Shown: positions 1 through 6,544, counted from the first letter of the stretch. The stretch: 9,008 bases of DNA from Phycisphaeraceae bacterium (GCA_028281485.1 JANQJT010000077.1:1-9008), one strand, 5' to 3'. Program-made: numbers and translations. The notes: generated by a model from the letters alone, not told the origin.

Positions 1-772
1 CAAAGTCGGCCTGATCGTCCGACAATCCCTGCGCGGGCAGCAGCGCCTGCCCCGTGTTCTCGTACCAGCGGATCGTGTTGCCGTCGCGGCGTGTCCACTC
101 CAGCAGGTCGTGGTCGCCGTCGCGGTCGAGGTCGGCGATCCACCAGTTGCGTCGTCCGCTGCGCTCGCGCGGGCTCAGCCACGTCGCACGCGCGTCTTTC
201 TTCAACTCGACCAGCTGAAAACCCGTGTCACAACTGATCATCACCGTCGGCTGATCGGAGGCGATCGGTGAGACATGAAGCAGACGGTCGACGCCGCTGT
301 ACTTGGCGGGCAGCAGGTCCCAGTAGGTTTGTTCTTCGTACTTGTCGTCATCGCCGCGCTGGTAGAGCGTCAGCCGGCGAGGCTGCGCCTCCAACACGAG
401 CAGGTCCGCACGGCCGTCGCCGTCGACGTCGTGCACCATCACGTCCGCCGGGATCCGATCGAGCACGACTTCTTCTCGCTCGAAATCGATCGCGGTGGGT
501 AGCTCGTTGGGGCGATCCGGATCGGCGGTCGGCGGGGCCTCCCGCTGATCGGGGCTGAGGTATCGGTAGATGTCCAGCCGACTGTGTCGTGAGTTGACGA
601 GGATCAGTTCTTCCCGTCCGTCACCGTCCAGGTCGGCCACCCGCCCGCGTGTGGGTCGGCCCTCCTGTTCGATCACGCGCATCGCCTGCCAACCCTCAAA
701 AGAGTCGGCTGAGACGGATAACCCCACCGTCAGTGTCGCCAGGACCGCGAGAGTGATTCGTCGCCTGTTCAA
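1..772 (-). CDS. Secreted FG-GAP/VCBS repeat protein, 3' end outside window
   Basis: 257 residues are visible and the C-terminus lies beyond the window edge. The start is a TTG at 770-772. It is preceded by the ribosome site AAGGA at a 6-nt spacing and opens directly into a signal peptide: MNRRR, a hydrophobic stretch at about 6-19, and likely cleavage after Ala22 (SVSA|DS). The nearest in-frame ATG (residue 31) would delete the signal peptide. The mature part carries three Asp-rich calcium-loop motifs of the FG-GAP/VCBS type: DLDGDG at 47-52, DVDGDG at 115-120 and DLDRDGD at 214-220. Each is followed by a hydrophobic strand (ELILVN, DLLVLE, DLLEW). Such repeats usually form beta-propeller blades in exported or surface proteins. 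No catalytic domain is visible, so the binding partner or substrate is unknown. The family call is secure; the role is not. Confidence 0.85.
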   Translation of the reverse strand, partial: MNRRRITLAVLATLTVGLSVSADSFEGWQAMRVIEQEGRPTRGRVADLDGDGREELILVNSRHSRLDIYRYLSPDQREAPPTADPDRPNELPTAIDFEREEVVLDRIPADVMVHDVDGDGRADLLVLEAQPRRLTLYQRGDDDKYEEQTYWDLLPAKYSGVDRLLHVSPIASDQPTVMISCDTGFQLVELKKDARATWLSPRERSGRRNWWIADLDRDGDHDLLEWTRRDGNTIRWYENTGQALLPAQGLSDDQADF

Positions 773-966
773 TGTCTGTCCTTCCGGCTCCAGAAGTTCA
801 TCATCGCGTGTTGCCGACGCAACGAGCCCGGATGATAAGTCACAGGCAACGTACGATTGTCCACGCGTGCTTGTCAAACGCGCTATCCTTTATACAACGC
901 CGCAAACACGCGGATTTGCGATTCCGCTTCTGGTCCGCTGCATATCTGCCCGCTATTGTGTCCCAC
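773..966. promoter_or_regulatory. Divergent intergenic region between VCBS gene and aldo/keto reductase
   Basis: This 194-bp gap must hold the promoters of both divergent genes. For the minus-strand gene the best -10 is TATCAT (832-837), 5 of 6 to consensus. Its closest -35-like hexamer, TGGACA (858-863), sits at a long 20-nt spacing. For the plus-strand gene, TTGTCA (871-876) and TATACA (891-896) are only 14 nt apart. TATTGT (954-959) lies 7 nt before the ATG at 967. None is convincing alone. The plus-strand frame stays open through the whole gap, but its translation there does not look like the aldo/keto reductase family. Confidence 0.3.
779..785 (-). promoter_or_regulatory. Ribosome binding site fixing the TTG start of the VCBS protein
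   Basis: Read on the minus strand the sequence is GGAAGGA, ending 6 nt before TTG at 770-772. It is the only good Shine-Dalgarno match near the signal-peptide start. A competing upstream ATG in another frame (ATGAACTTCTGG) reaches a TGA after ten codons, so it cannot be the start. Confidence 0.7.
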
Positions 967-2205
967 ATGAGCCCAGCGACCCCCACGATGGTCACCCGGC
1001 GGTTCGGCAGAACCGGTCTTCAGATGCCCGTGCTGTCCTGTGGCGGCATGCGGTATCAGGACGGCTGGAAAGATAAGCCGCTCGACGAGATCCCGTCCGA
1101 AATTCAGGAAAACCTCGAAGCCACCATCCACCGCGCCATTGAGTGTGGTATTAACCATATCGAAACAGCCCGCGGCTACGGGCCCAGCGAGCGTCAGCTC
1201 GGCCTGGTCCTGCCCAGGCTCGACCGCGATCGCACGATCATCCAGACCAAGATCGGGCCCAACGAGGACCCGGCCGTCTTCACCGAGCAGTTCCACGAAT
1301 CGCTCGAGCGGCTCCGGATCGACCGCGTCGACCTGCTGGCCATCCACGGCATCAACGACGCGGCTACCCTAGAGATGTCGGTAAAACCGGGCGGTTGTTT
1401 CGACGCCTGTCAGAAAATCCGCGAAGCGGGCCTGGCCCGATTCATCGGCTTCTCCACCCACGGCCCGACCGACGTCATCTGCCGGGCCATCGCCCACGGC
1501 CAAGCCGAGACCGGTGCCGGCTTCGACTACGTCAACCTCCACTGGTACTACATCTTCCAGCGGAACTGGCCGGCCATCGAGCTGGCCACGCAGCGCGACA
1601 TGGGCGTGTTCATCATCAGCCCGTCCGACAAGGGCGGCATGCTCTACAAGCCCTCGCCCAAGCTCACCGGGCTGACCCAGCCGCTGCACCCGATGACCTT
1701 CAACGACCTGTTCTGCCTCGCCCGCCCGGAGGTCCACACGCTCAGCATCGGCGCCGCCCGTCCCAGCGACTTCGACGAACACCTCGATACGCTGGAGTAT
1801 CTCGATCGGGCCGGCGAGGTGGTCGCGCCGATCGCCGAGCAGATGGCGTCGGCCTGGCGCAGCGTCACGCCCGAGCCGATCCTCGATCCCTACCACGCCG
1901 ACCTGCCGGAGCATCACCGGACACCCGGCGAGATCAACATCCCCGTCATCCTCTGGTTGCTGCAACTGGCCCGGGCCTACGACATGGTCGAGTACGGCAA
2001 GATGCGCTACAACCTGCTGGGCAACGGCGGCCACTGGTTTCCCGGTCAGCCCGCTGCGCCGCTCGACGAAGACGGCGTGGAAGCCGCGCTGAGGCAAACC
2101 GTCGCCGACCACCCGCTCGGCGCCGACCGCGTCGTGGCGATGCTGCGTGAGGCGCACGAGCTGCTCAAGGGCGAAGAGAAGAAGCGGCTGACCGAGGACG
2201 CGTGA
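967..2205 (+). CDS. Aldo/keto reductase (COG1453-type oxidoreductase)
   Basis: This 412-residue protein is predicted to be a cytosolic NAD(P)H-dependent carbonyl/alcohol oxidoreductase with a TIM-barrel fold; the substrate is unknown. The N-terminus has the family opening FGRTGLQMPVLSCGGMRYQ (13-31). The active-site strand reads HIETARGYGPSE (64-75), with Tyr71, then Lys95 in IIQTKIG and His127 in LLAIHG. The residue normally Asp is Glu66. The barrel runs to about 300. A C-terminal extension (about 320-385) keeps the conserved blocks INIPVILWLL and YNLLGNGGHWFPG. It has no cysteine, whereas several COG1453 relatives carry a 4Fe-4S cluster near here. The start at 967 is a choice: ATG 988 (MVTRRFGRTG) fits the family N-terminus equally well, and neither has a clear ribosome site. 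The gene converges with the SDR gene, 6 bp from stop to stop. Confidence 0.9.
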   Translation: MSPATPTMVTRRFGRTGLQMPVLSCGGMRYQDGWKDKPLDEIPSEIQENLEATIHRAIECGINHIETARGYGPSERQLGLVLPRLDRDRTIIQTKIGPNEDPAVFTEQFHESLERLRIDRVDLLAIHGINDAATLEMSVKPGGCFDACQKIREAGLARFIGFSTHGPTDVICRAIAHGQAETGAGFDYVNLHWYYIFQRNWPAIELATQRDMGVFIISPSDKGGMLYKPSPKLTGLTQPLHPMTFNDLFCLARPEVHTLSIGAARPSDFDEHLDTLEYLDRAGEVVAPIAEQMASAWRSVTPEPILDPYHADLPEHHRTPGEINIPVILWLLQLARAYDMVEYGKMRYNLLGNGGHWFPGQPAAPLDEDGVEAALRQTVADHPLGADRVVAMLREAHELLKGEEKKRLTEDA

Positions 2206-2211
2206 CCGCGC

Positions 2212-2934
2212 TTAGAACGGATTGGTTCCCCAGATATCCATGTCGCGCACGAGCGTGCGACCGGGCAGTCGTGCCAGATCGACCACGAGCTGCGCCAGGT
2301 CCGCGGCGTGTAGATATTGCCCGGGGCCATCGGTGAGGGCGGAGTCTTCGATCTCGGTATTGACCGACGAAGGGTTGAGCACCATCACGCGGATGTTGGA
2401 GCGGCGCACCTCCTGAGTCATCGCCTGGGCAAAGCCCTGCAGGCCGAACTTGCTGGCGTTGTAGGCGGCGCTGCCGGGATCCCCCCGTTTGCCGGACATC
2501 GAACTGATGATAAAGATGTCGCCGCGCTGTTGGCTGATCATATCGGGCAGCAGGGCCTGGCAGATCAGGAACGTGCCGTTGAGATTGATGTCGATGGTTC
2601 GACGCCAGTCCTCGTAGGGCAGGTCGGTCACGTGCTTGCCGCCGCCCCAGCCGCCGCCGGCATTGGCCACGAGGATGTCAACACCGCCGAGGTGTTTGTC
2701 GACTGCGTCGGTGAGATCGCTAATCGCCTGCGGATCGGACTGATCGCACACGACCGTGTGGGTGCGGGGCCCGATGTGTTGGGCGGCTTGTTGCAGCGTG
2801 TCGGCCGAGCGCCCCGTGATGACCAGTTCACATCCCGCTTCGTGGAGGGTGCGGGCGATGTGCAGGCCGATCCCGCGGCTGGCGCCGGTGACCACGGCGC
2901 GTTTGCCGGTCAGGTCGTATTGCTGATTGGGCAT
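2212..2934 (-). CDS. Short-chain dehydrogenase/reductase (SDR, FabG-like)
   Basis: This 240-residue classical SDR is predicted to be a cytosolic NAD(P)(H)-dependent oxidoreductase. It has the cofactor motif TGASRGIG (16-23), NAG (91-93) and the tetrad Asn117, Ser145, Tyr158 and Lys162 (YNASK). Arg20 in the glycine loop and Arg42 after the second strand favour NADP(H). The length is normal for the family. A Gly-rich insertion (GGGWGGGK, 93-100) follows NAG, and the C-terminus ends IWGTNPF. That tail does not match the usual end of the acyl-carrier-protein reductase FabG, so the substrate should not be assumed. The start at 2934 is fixed by CAGGAG 8 nt upstream; the longer frame reaching 3009 adds residues unlike the family. 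It converges with the aldo/keto reductase and is not in an operon with it. Confidence 0.92.
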   Translation of the reverse strand: MPNQQYDLTGKRAVVTGASRGIGLHIARTLHEAGCELVITGRSADTLQQAAQHIGPRTHTVVCDQSDPQAISDLTDAVDKHLGGVDILVANAGGGWGGGKHVTDLPYEDWRRTIDINLNGTFLICQALLPDMISQQRGDIFIISSMSGKRGDPGSAAYNASKFGLQGFAQAMTQEVRRSNIRVMVLNPSSVNTEIEDSALTDGPGQYLHAADLAQLVVDLARLPGRTLVRDMDIWGTNPF

Positions 2935-2942
2935 GGTGTGGG

Positions 2943-2962
2943 CTCCTGAAAGGGGCATTATA
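2943..2962 (-). promoter_or_regulatory. -10 box and ribosome binding site of the SDR gene
   Basis: On the minus strand a perfect TATAAT (2957-2962) is followed by AGGAG (2943-2947), 8 nt before the ATG at 2934. Transcription would start near 2950, giving a leader of about 16 nt that just includes the ribosome site. No recognisable -35 hexamer lies 16-18 nt upstream, so either an activator is needed or the match is chance. The ribosome site is the firmer half of this call. Confidence 0.5.
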
Positions 2963-3071
2963 ACCGCGCGCAATAAATAGACCGCGCACCCGCAGATGGG
3001 ATGATGCACGGCCTGACCGGGGGGTTCGAAGAAAAAGCCAGCGGCGGGGTGTCAAGTAGGTAAACGGATGA

Positions 3072-3087
3072 TGAATCGTGCGATTCA
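3072..3087. repeat. Operator-like inverted repeat, TGAATCG-TG-CGATTCA
   Basis: Two perfect 7-bp arms are separated by 2 bp, the geometry of a dimeric regulator site. It lies 138 bp upstream of the SDR start. The same heptamer recurs at 3202-3208 (CGATTCA) and 3258-3264 (TGAATCG). With flanking bases, 3070-3078 and 3202-3210 make a 9-bp inverted repeat, GATGAATCG/CGATTCATC. The binding protein is unknown and function is an inference. Confidence 0.4.
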
Positions 3088-3246
3088 CTGCCCCTTCTCT
3101 CTAGCGCCTGCTGACTTGCGAAGAAATATATCCAAACATCCGGCGCTTTTCAGTTAGGCAACGCGTAAGAAACGGTGTTTTTGAGATCATGAAAAAACGG
3201 CCGATTCATCTTGTGTGAACCGAACCGTTTGGCTGTTTGTGTTGAT

Positions 3247-3271
3247 GCGCGCGCGTTTGAATCGTCGCGCG
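3247..3271 (-). terminator. Possible GC hairpin after the L,D-transpeptidase stop
   Basis: Directly after the stop codon (3273-3275), CGCGCG at 3266-3271 can pair with the CGCGCG at 3250-3255 across a 10-nt loop. No T tract follows on the minus strand, so this is not a standard intrinsic terminator. It may only protect the 3' end, or it may be a by-product of alternating CG. Confidence 0.25.
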
Positions 3272-3272
3272 G

Positions 3273-4421
3273 TTACGGCACGATCGTCACCGTCGATTTT
3301 TCTTCCGACAGCATCGTGAAGACCTGCGCGATGTCCGCGGCGCGGAAACGCACGCATCCCATCGAGGCCTGCTTGCCGATCGAGTCCGGCTCGATCGTGC
3401 CGTGCAGGCCGTAACCCGATAGCTCGCGGGTGTTCGCGTCGATGCCGCGCAGGCCGATCCAGTGTTCACCGATCGGGTTGGCCGGGTCGCTGGCGTGGAA
3501 ACGCTCGCGTGTCCGCGGGTTGACCCACTCGGGGTCTTCCAGCTTCGAGTGCTTGCGGACGACGAAGCGGCCGATGGGCGTGGAGTCGTATTCGCCCAGC
3601 CCCACGGCGTAGCTGCGGACGAACACGCGGCTGTTGCCCGAGCCCAGGTACAGGTCCGCGCGGAAGTCGGACTTGTCGACGACCAGGTGGAACGGCCCGC
3701 GGATCACCTTCAACCGCTGACCGCCGCGGATGTTCTCGGGCTTGGGGATGCGGTTGATGTCCTGCAGGAACTTCCACGGCACGTTGTACTTCGGCGCGAT
3801 CGTGCCGAGGTAGTCGCCCCGCTTGATGATGTACTCGGAGGTGAACGGGTCGGTCTTGTCGATCATCGGGGAGAAGACCAGCTGCTGATTGATGTTGCCC
3901 AGCTCACGGCGGACCTGGTCGGCGGTGCGCAGCGAGATGTCAGAGGCGAGGACCTGGTTGAGCACGGCTCGGGCCTCGACGAGGCGCTTCTGTTGGACCA
4001 GCGATCGGGCGGTGGCGATGTCGCGGGCCGCGGCGCCGTCGCTGGTGTGGGTCTGAACCGGTGGCGTGACCGGTTCGGGTTCGGGCGGCGGGGTGTGCGT
4101 GACGGGCGGTGGTGTGTGAGTGGGCGGGGGCGTCGTCTCGGCCGGTTCGACGGTCGGTTCGGAGGGGGATACGTCGGCGGGGGGGATCGGCGTCATGGCC
4201 GGGTCGCCGGCTGTCGGCAGACCGGGGGTGTTGCCCTGGGCCTGCTCGTTGTTGCCCGGGTTTTCGTCGTCGTCGCCGCCGCCGGTCATCATGATGCAGA
4301 CGATCACGACCGCGACGACCACGGCCACAGCGCCCAGCAGACGGAAGCTCGGTCGCCTGCGACGCGAGCTCATGTACATGCGCCCCGATCCGGCGCGACC
4401 CATTTGACTGTCCAACACCAT
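3273..4421 (-). CDS. Membrane-anchored LysM plus YkuD L,D-transpeptidase
   Basis: This 382-residue protein is predicted to sit in the inner membrane with its enzyme domain in the periplasm. Order: basic cytoplasmic head (SSRRRRPSFR), one membrane helix (about 28-45), a long acidic then Pro/Thr-rich tether (about 50-128, with THTPPP repeats), a helical TPR-like segment (about 129-180), a LysM peptidoglycan-binding domain (about 195-241), and a YkuD domain (about 243-382). The catalytic block has His340 in GYGLHG, then SMGCVRF with Ser353, Cys356 as nucleophile and Arg358. YkuD enzymes make 3-3 cross-links in peptidoglycan or attach proteins to it; the exact reaction cannot be read here. The start is fixed by GGAGGAG, 9 nt upstream. 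It lies 70 nt after the cyclo-ligase gene, with a possible promoter of its own. Confidence 0.93.
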   Translation of the reverse strand: MVLDSQMGRAGSGRMYMSSRRRRPSFRLLGAVAVVVAVVIVCIMMTGGGDDDENPGNNEQAQGNTPGLPTAGDPAMTPIPPADVSPSEPTVEPAETTPPPTHTPPPVTHTPPPEPEPVTPPVQTHTSDGAAARDIATARSLVQQKRLVEARAVLNQVLASDISLRTADQVRRELGNINQQLVFSPMIDKTDPFTSEYIIKRGDYLGTIAPKYNVPWKFLQDINRIPKPENIRGGQRLKVIRGPFHLVVDKSDFRADLYLGSGNSRVFVRSYAVGLGEYDSTPIGRFVVRKHSKLEDPEWVNPRTRERFHASDPANPIGEHWIGLRGIDANTRELSGYGLHGTIEPDSIGKQASMGCVRFRAADIAQVFTMLSEEKSTVTIVP

Positions 4422-4430
4422 CAGCGATGA

Positions 4431-4494
4431 CTCCTCCGCGTTCGTTCGTCGTCGGCCTGCGATCGATTAGACGCGGTGTGATGCGTTATGTTCA
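4431..4494 (-). promoter_or_regulatory. Candidate promoter and ribosome site of the L,D-transpeptidase
   Basis: On the minus strand TGAACA (4489-4494, 4 of 6) and TCTAAT (4466-4471, 5 of 6) are 17 nt apart, the optimal spacing. The -35 overlaps the TGA stop of the cyclo-ligase gene. Transcription would start near 4459, leaving a leader of about 38 nt. The leader includes AGGAG (4431-4435), 9 nt before the ATG at 4421. Read-through from the upstream gene is also possible. Confidence 0.4.
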
Positions 4495-5094
4495 CGATCC
4501 CTTATGTATAGCCGAGAAGCGGAGCGTCCGCCTGTCGGTGATCAATCCATCCAATGGCACGTCGTGGGCTTGCGTCGGCACGGTGTCGACCACCTGCTCA
4601 TCGAAGGACAATCCGAATGTCGTCGCTCGAAAGCCCGGCTGGCTGAGGAAGCGGTCGTAGAAGCCCGCCCCGCGCCCGATGCGGTGGCCCTGCGGGTCGA
4701 ATCCCAGACCCGGCACGATCAGCAGGTCGATGTCCTCGATCGGCATGGGCCCGCCTTCGACGGGGTTGGACAGGCCGCGCTCGTCGGTGTCCATCGGGTC
4801 GTTGAGGCTGCGGATCACGACGGGGATCATGTGCCGCTGCTCGAAGTGGACCAGCGGGGCGGTGACGGTCTTCTGCCGCTGCCAGCAGCGCAACGCGATC
4901 GGCCGCGTGTCGATCTCGTTGGGCATCGACAGGAAGATCATGACCACGCGGGCGCGGTCGAAGACCGGCTCGTCGAACAGCCGCTGCGCCGCGGCGTGCG
5001 ACCGCTCGGCCAATTCGTCTTCGCCGATCCGCCGCAGCCTCTGACGCAGTTCGTTGCGCAGCGCCTTCTTGTTGTCGTGTGTCGCTTCGCTCAT
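4492..5094 (-). CDS. 5-formyltetrahydrofolate cyclo-ligase
   Basis: This 200-residue cytosolic enzyme of the 5-FTHF cyclo-ligase family uses ATP to convert 5-formyltetrahydrofolate to 5,10-methenyltetrahydrofolate, returning it to one-carbon metabolism. Length is normal. Family marks are the N-terminal basic helix KKALRNELRQRLR (9-21), SMPNEIDT (56-63) with the conserved Glu60, LIVPGLGFDPQGHRIGRGAG (125-144) and GFYDRFL (144-150), and the C-terminal block HDVPLDGLITD (177-187). The ATG at 5094 is chosen because it gives the family N-terminus. A GTG at 5136 adds 14 residues that look unrelated, and neither start has a strong ribosome site. It begins 55 nt after the rarA stop, so co-transcription with rarA is likely. 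Confidence 0.93.
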   Translation of the reverse strand: MSEATHDNKKALRNELRQRLRRIGEDELAERSHAAAQRLFDEPVFDRARVVMIFLSMPNEIDTRPIALRCWQRQKTVTAPLVHFEQRHMIPVVIRSLNDPMDTDERGLSNPVEGGPMPIEDIDLLIVPGLGFDPQGHRIGRGAGFYDRFLSQPGFRATTFGLSFDEQVVDTVPTQAHDVPLDGLITDRRTLRFSAIHKGS

Positions 5095-5149
5095 GGTGCC
5101 ATCTAATCTATTCGTCTGCCCGGCCCGGTCGTCCACACTATTGGTCCGG

Positions 5150-6502
5150 CTATTTGCTCGCCGGCGATTCGGTCGGCGTCGGGCGGTCCTTCAGCCAGGC
5201 CATGAACTGTCGGATACGCTGCTCGTAGCCGCGCTCGGTCGGCTCGTAGTAGGTCTTGTCGACGCCGAGGTACTCCTGCTCGACCCACCCCTTCTCGCCG
5301 TTGTGCGCGTACCGGTAGCCGACGTGACCGAGTTGCTCGGCGCCGGCGTAGTGCCCGTCGCGCAGGTGCTTGGGCACGGGGACGGTGCGGCCCTCGCGGA
5401 CGTCTTTCATCGCCGCGCCGATCGCGCGCGTCGCCGCGTTGGATTTTGGCGCGGTGGCCATGTACAGCGTGGCGTGGGCGAGGGTGAGCTGGCACTCGGG
5501 CGTGCCGATCCGCTGGGTGATGTCGTAGGCGGCCTGGGCGACGCTGAGGGCGCGGGGGTCGGCGTTGCCGATGTCCTCGCTGGCGAGGATGGCGATGCGG
5601 CGGGCGATGAACATCGGGTCCTCGCCGGCGACGAGCATGCGGGCCAGCCAATAGATCGCCGCGTCGGGGTCGCTGCCGCGCATCGACTTGATGAACGCGC
5701 TGATCACGTCGTAGTGCTCGTCGCCCGTGCCGTCGTAGACCAGCGCCTTGCGCTGGATGGACTGCTGGGCGACGTCCAGGTCGATCACGATGGGACGGTC
5801 CGGTTTCGTCTCGTCTTCACTGCCGCCGGAGAGCACGGCGATCTCCAGGGCGCTGAGTGCGCGGCGGGCGTCGCCGTCGCTCATCACCGCCCAGTGGTCG
5901 ATCGCCTCGTCGCTGATGGTGATGTTCAGCTTGCCGTAGCCGCGTTCGTCGTCTCCCACGGCCCGACGGATCAGCCCCGCCACATCCGTTTCTTCGAGCG
6001 GCTGGAATTGAAACACCTGCGATCGGCTGATCAGCGCGCTGTTGACCGAGAAGAACGGGTTCTCGGTGGTGGCGCCGATGAGCGTGATCGTGCCGCGTTC
6101 CACGTCGCGCAGGAGCACGTCCTGCTGGGCGCGGTTGAATCGGTGGATCTCGTCGAGGAACAGGATGGTCTTGCGCTGCGTGGCGGTGAGTCGGTCGGTG
6201 GCCTGTTCGAGGATGCGGCGGACCTCTTTCACGCCGATCGTCGTCGCGTTGGAGCGCTCGAAGTAGCGGTGCGTGTGTCGGGCGATGATCTCGGCGAGGG
6301 TGGTCTTCCCCGTGCCGGGCGGGCCGAAGAAGATGACAGAGGTCATGCGGTCGGCTTCGAGCATGCGACGCAGCAGCTTGCCGGGACCGAGGAACTGCTC
6401 CTGTCCGACGAACTCTTCGAGCGTGCGCGGGCGCATCGCCGCGGCCAGCGGGCGCGCGGCGGAGAGCATCTGCTCGCGTCGTTCGGCGAAGAGATCGGTC
6501 AT
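5150..6502 (-). CDS. rarA: Replication-associated recombination protein A (RarA/MgsA AAA+ ATPase)
   Basis: This 450-residue clamp-loader-like AAA+ ATPase acts at stalled or gapped replication forks. It is related to Escherichia coli RarA, yeast Mgs1 and human WRNIP1. After MTDLF comes the family entry PLAAAMRPRTLEEFVGQ (18-34). Then Walker A GPPGTGKTT (60-68), Walker B ILFLDEIH (113-120), sensor 1 GATTENPFF (143-151), a candidate arginine finger at Arg160 (ISRSQVF) and sensor 2 GDARRAL (210-216). The C-terminal oligomerisation part has the typical DVISAFIKSMRGSDPDAA (265-282) and SEDIGNADPRAL (308-319) blocks and ends with PKHLRDGHYAG (377-387). All key residues are present and the length is usual. 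The ATG at 6502 has no ribosome site but lies 6 nt after a TATAAT, suggesting a leaderless message. The cyclo-ligase gene follows. Confidence 0.97.
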   Translation of the reverse strand: MTDLFAERREQMLSAARPLAAAMRPRTLEEFVGQEQFLGPGKLLRRMLEADRMTSVIFFGPPGTGKTTLAEIIARHTHRYFERSNATTIGVKEVRRILEQATDRLTATQRKTILFLDEIHRFNRAQQDVLLRDVERGTITLIGATTENPFFSVNSALISRSQVFQFQPLEETDVAGLIRRAVGDDERGYGKLNITISDEAIDHWAVMSDGDARRALSALEIAVLSGGSEDETKPDRPIVIDLDVAQQSIQRKALVYDGTGDEHYDVISAFIKSMRGSDPDAAIYWLARMLVAGEDPMFIARRIAILASEDIGNADPRALSVAQAAYDITQRIGTPECQLTLAHATLYMATAPKSNAATRAIGAAMKDVREGRTVPVPKHLRDGHYAGAEQLGHVGYRYAHNGEKGWVEQEYLGVDKTYYEPTERGYEQRIRQFMAWLKDRPTPTESPASK

Positions 6503-6508
6503 GTTCGG

Positions 6509-6517
6509 ATTATATCA
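6509..6517 (-). promoter_or_regulatory. Extended -10 promoter of rarA, probably leaderless
   Basis: On the minus strand this reads TGATATAAT, a perfect extended -10 (TGnTATAAT). Only six bases (CCGAAC) separate it from the rarA ATG at 6502. A start 7 nt downstream of the box would fall on the A of the ATG. No Shine-Dalgarno sequence is present and no good -35 lies 17-18 nt upstream, which extended -10 promoters tolerate. Confidence 0.55.
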
Positions 6518-6544
6518 GGGTTTCGGCCGGGCGGGTTACGACAA

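Larger units (their letters stand above)
2935..3272. other. 338-bp intergenic region between the SDR and L,D-transpeptidase genes
   Basis: Both flanking genes are on the minus strand, so this gap holds the SDR promoter region and the 3' end of the transpeptidase transcript. It is visibly more AT-rich than the genes, especially at 3118-3240. It contains four copies of the heptamer TGAATCG/CGATTCA, one pair forming a tight dyad. It also contains an AT-rich inverted repeat (GTTTTT 3177-3182 with AAAAAC 3193-3198) and a CGCGCG inverted repeat just after the transpeptidase stop. I see no credible protein, tRNA or mobile element here. Confidence 0.6.

Noticed and set aside
772..966. N-terminal extension of the aldo/keto reductase from ATG 772
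   Set aside because: The frame is open, but the 65 extra residues do not resemble the family, and the region must hold the divergent promoters.
1369..2157. 262-codon minus-strand open frame opposite the aldo/keto reductase
   Set aside because: No domain is recognisable, while the plus strand has clear aldo/keto reductase motifs over the same bases.
2317..2949. 210-codon plus-strand open frame opposite the SDR gene
   Set aside because: Shadow of the SDR gene, whose TGASRGIG and YxxxK motifs are on the minus strand.
3177..3198. AT-rich inverted repeat GTTTTT/AAAAAC as an intrinsic terminator
   Set aside because: The stem has only one G-C pair and a 10-nt loop, too weak for a terminator. It lies about 75-100 bp past the transpeptidase stop without a GC stem.
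4070..4150. GT- and GGG-rich stretch as a tandem DNA repeat
   Set aside because: The bases encode the THTPPP-type Pro/Thr linker of the transpeptidase. The DNA units are irregular and explained by the protein composition.
3462..4430. 322-codon plus-strand open frame opposite the L,D-transpeptidase
   Set aside because: The translation is repetitive and Gly/Arg/Val-rich, with no recognisable domain; the minus strand encodes a full TM-LysM-YkuD protein with its own ribosome site.
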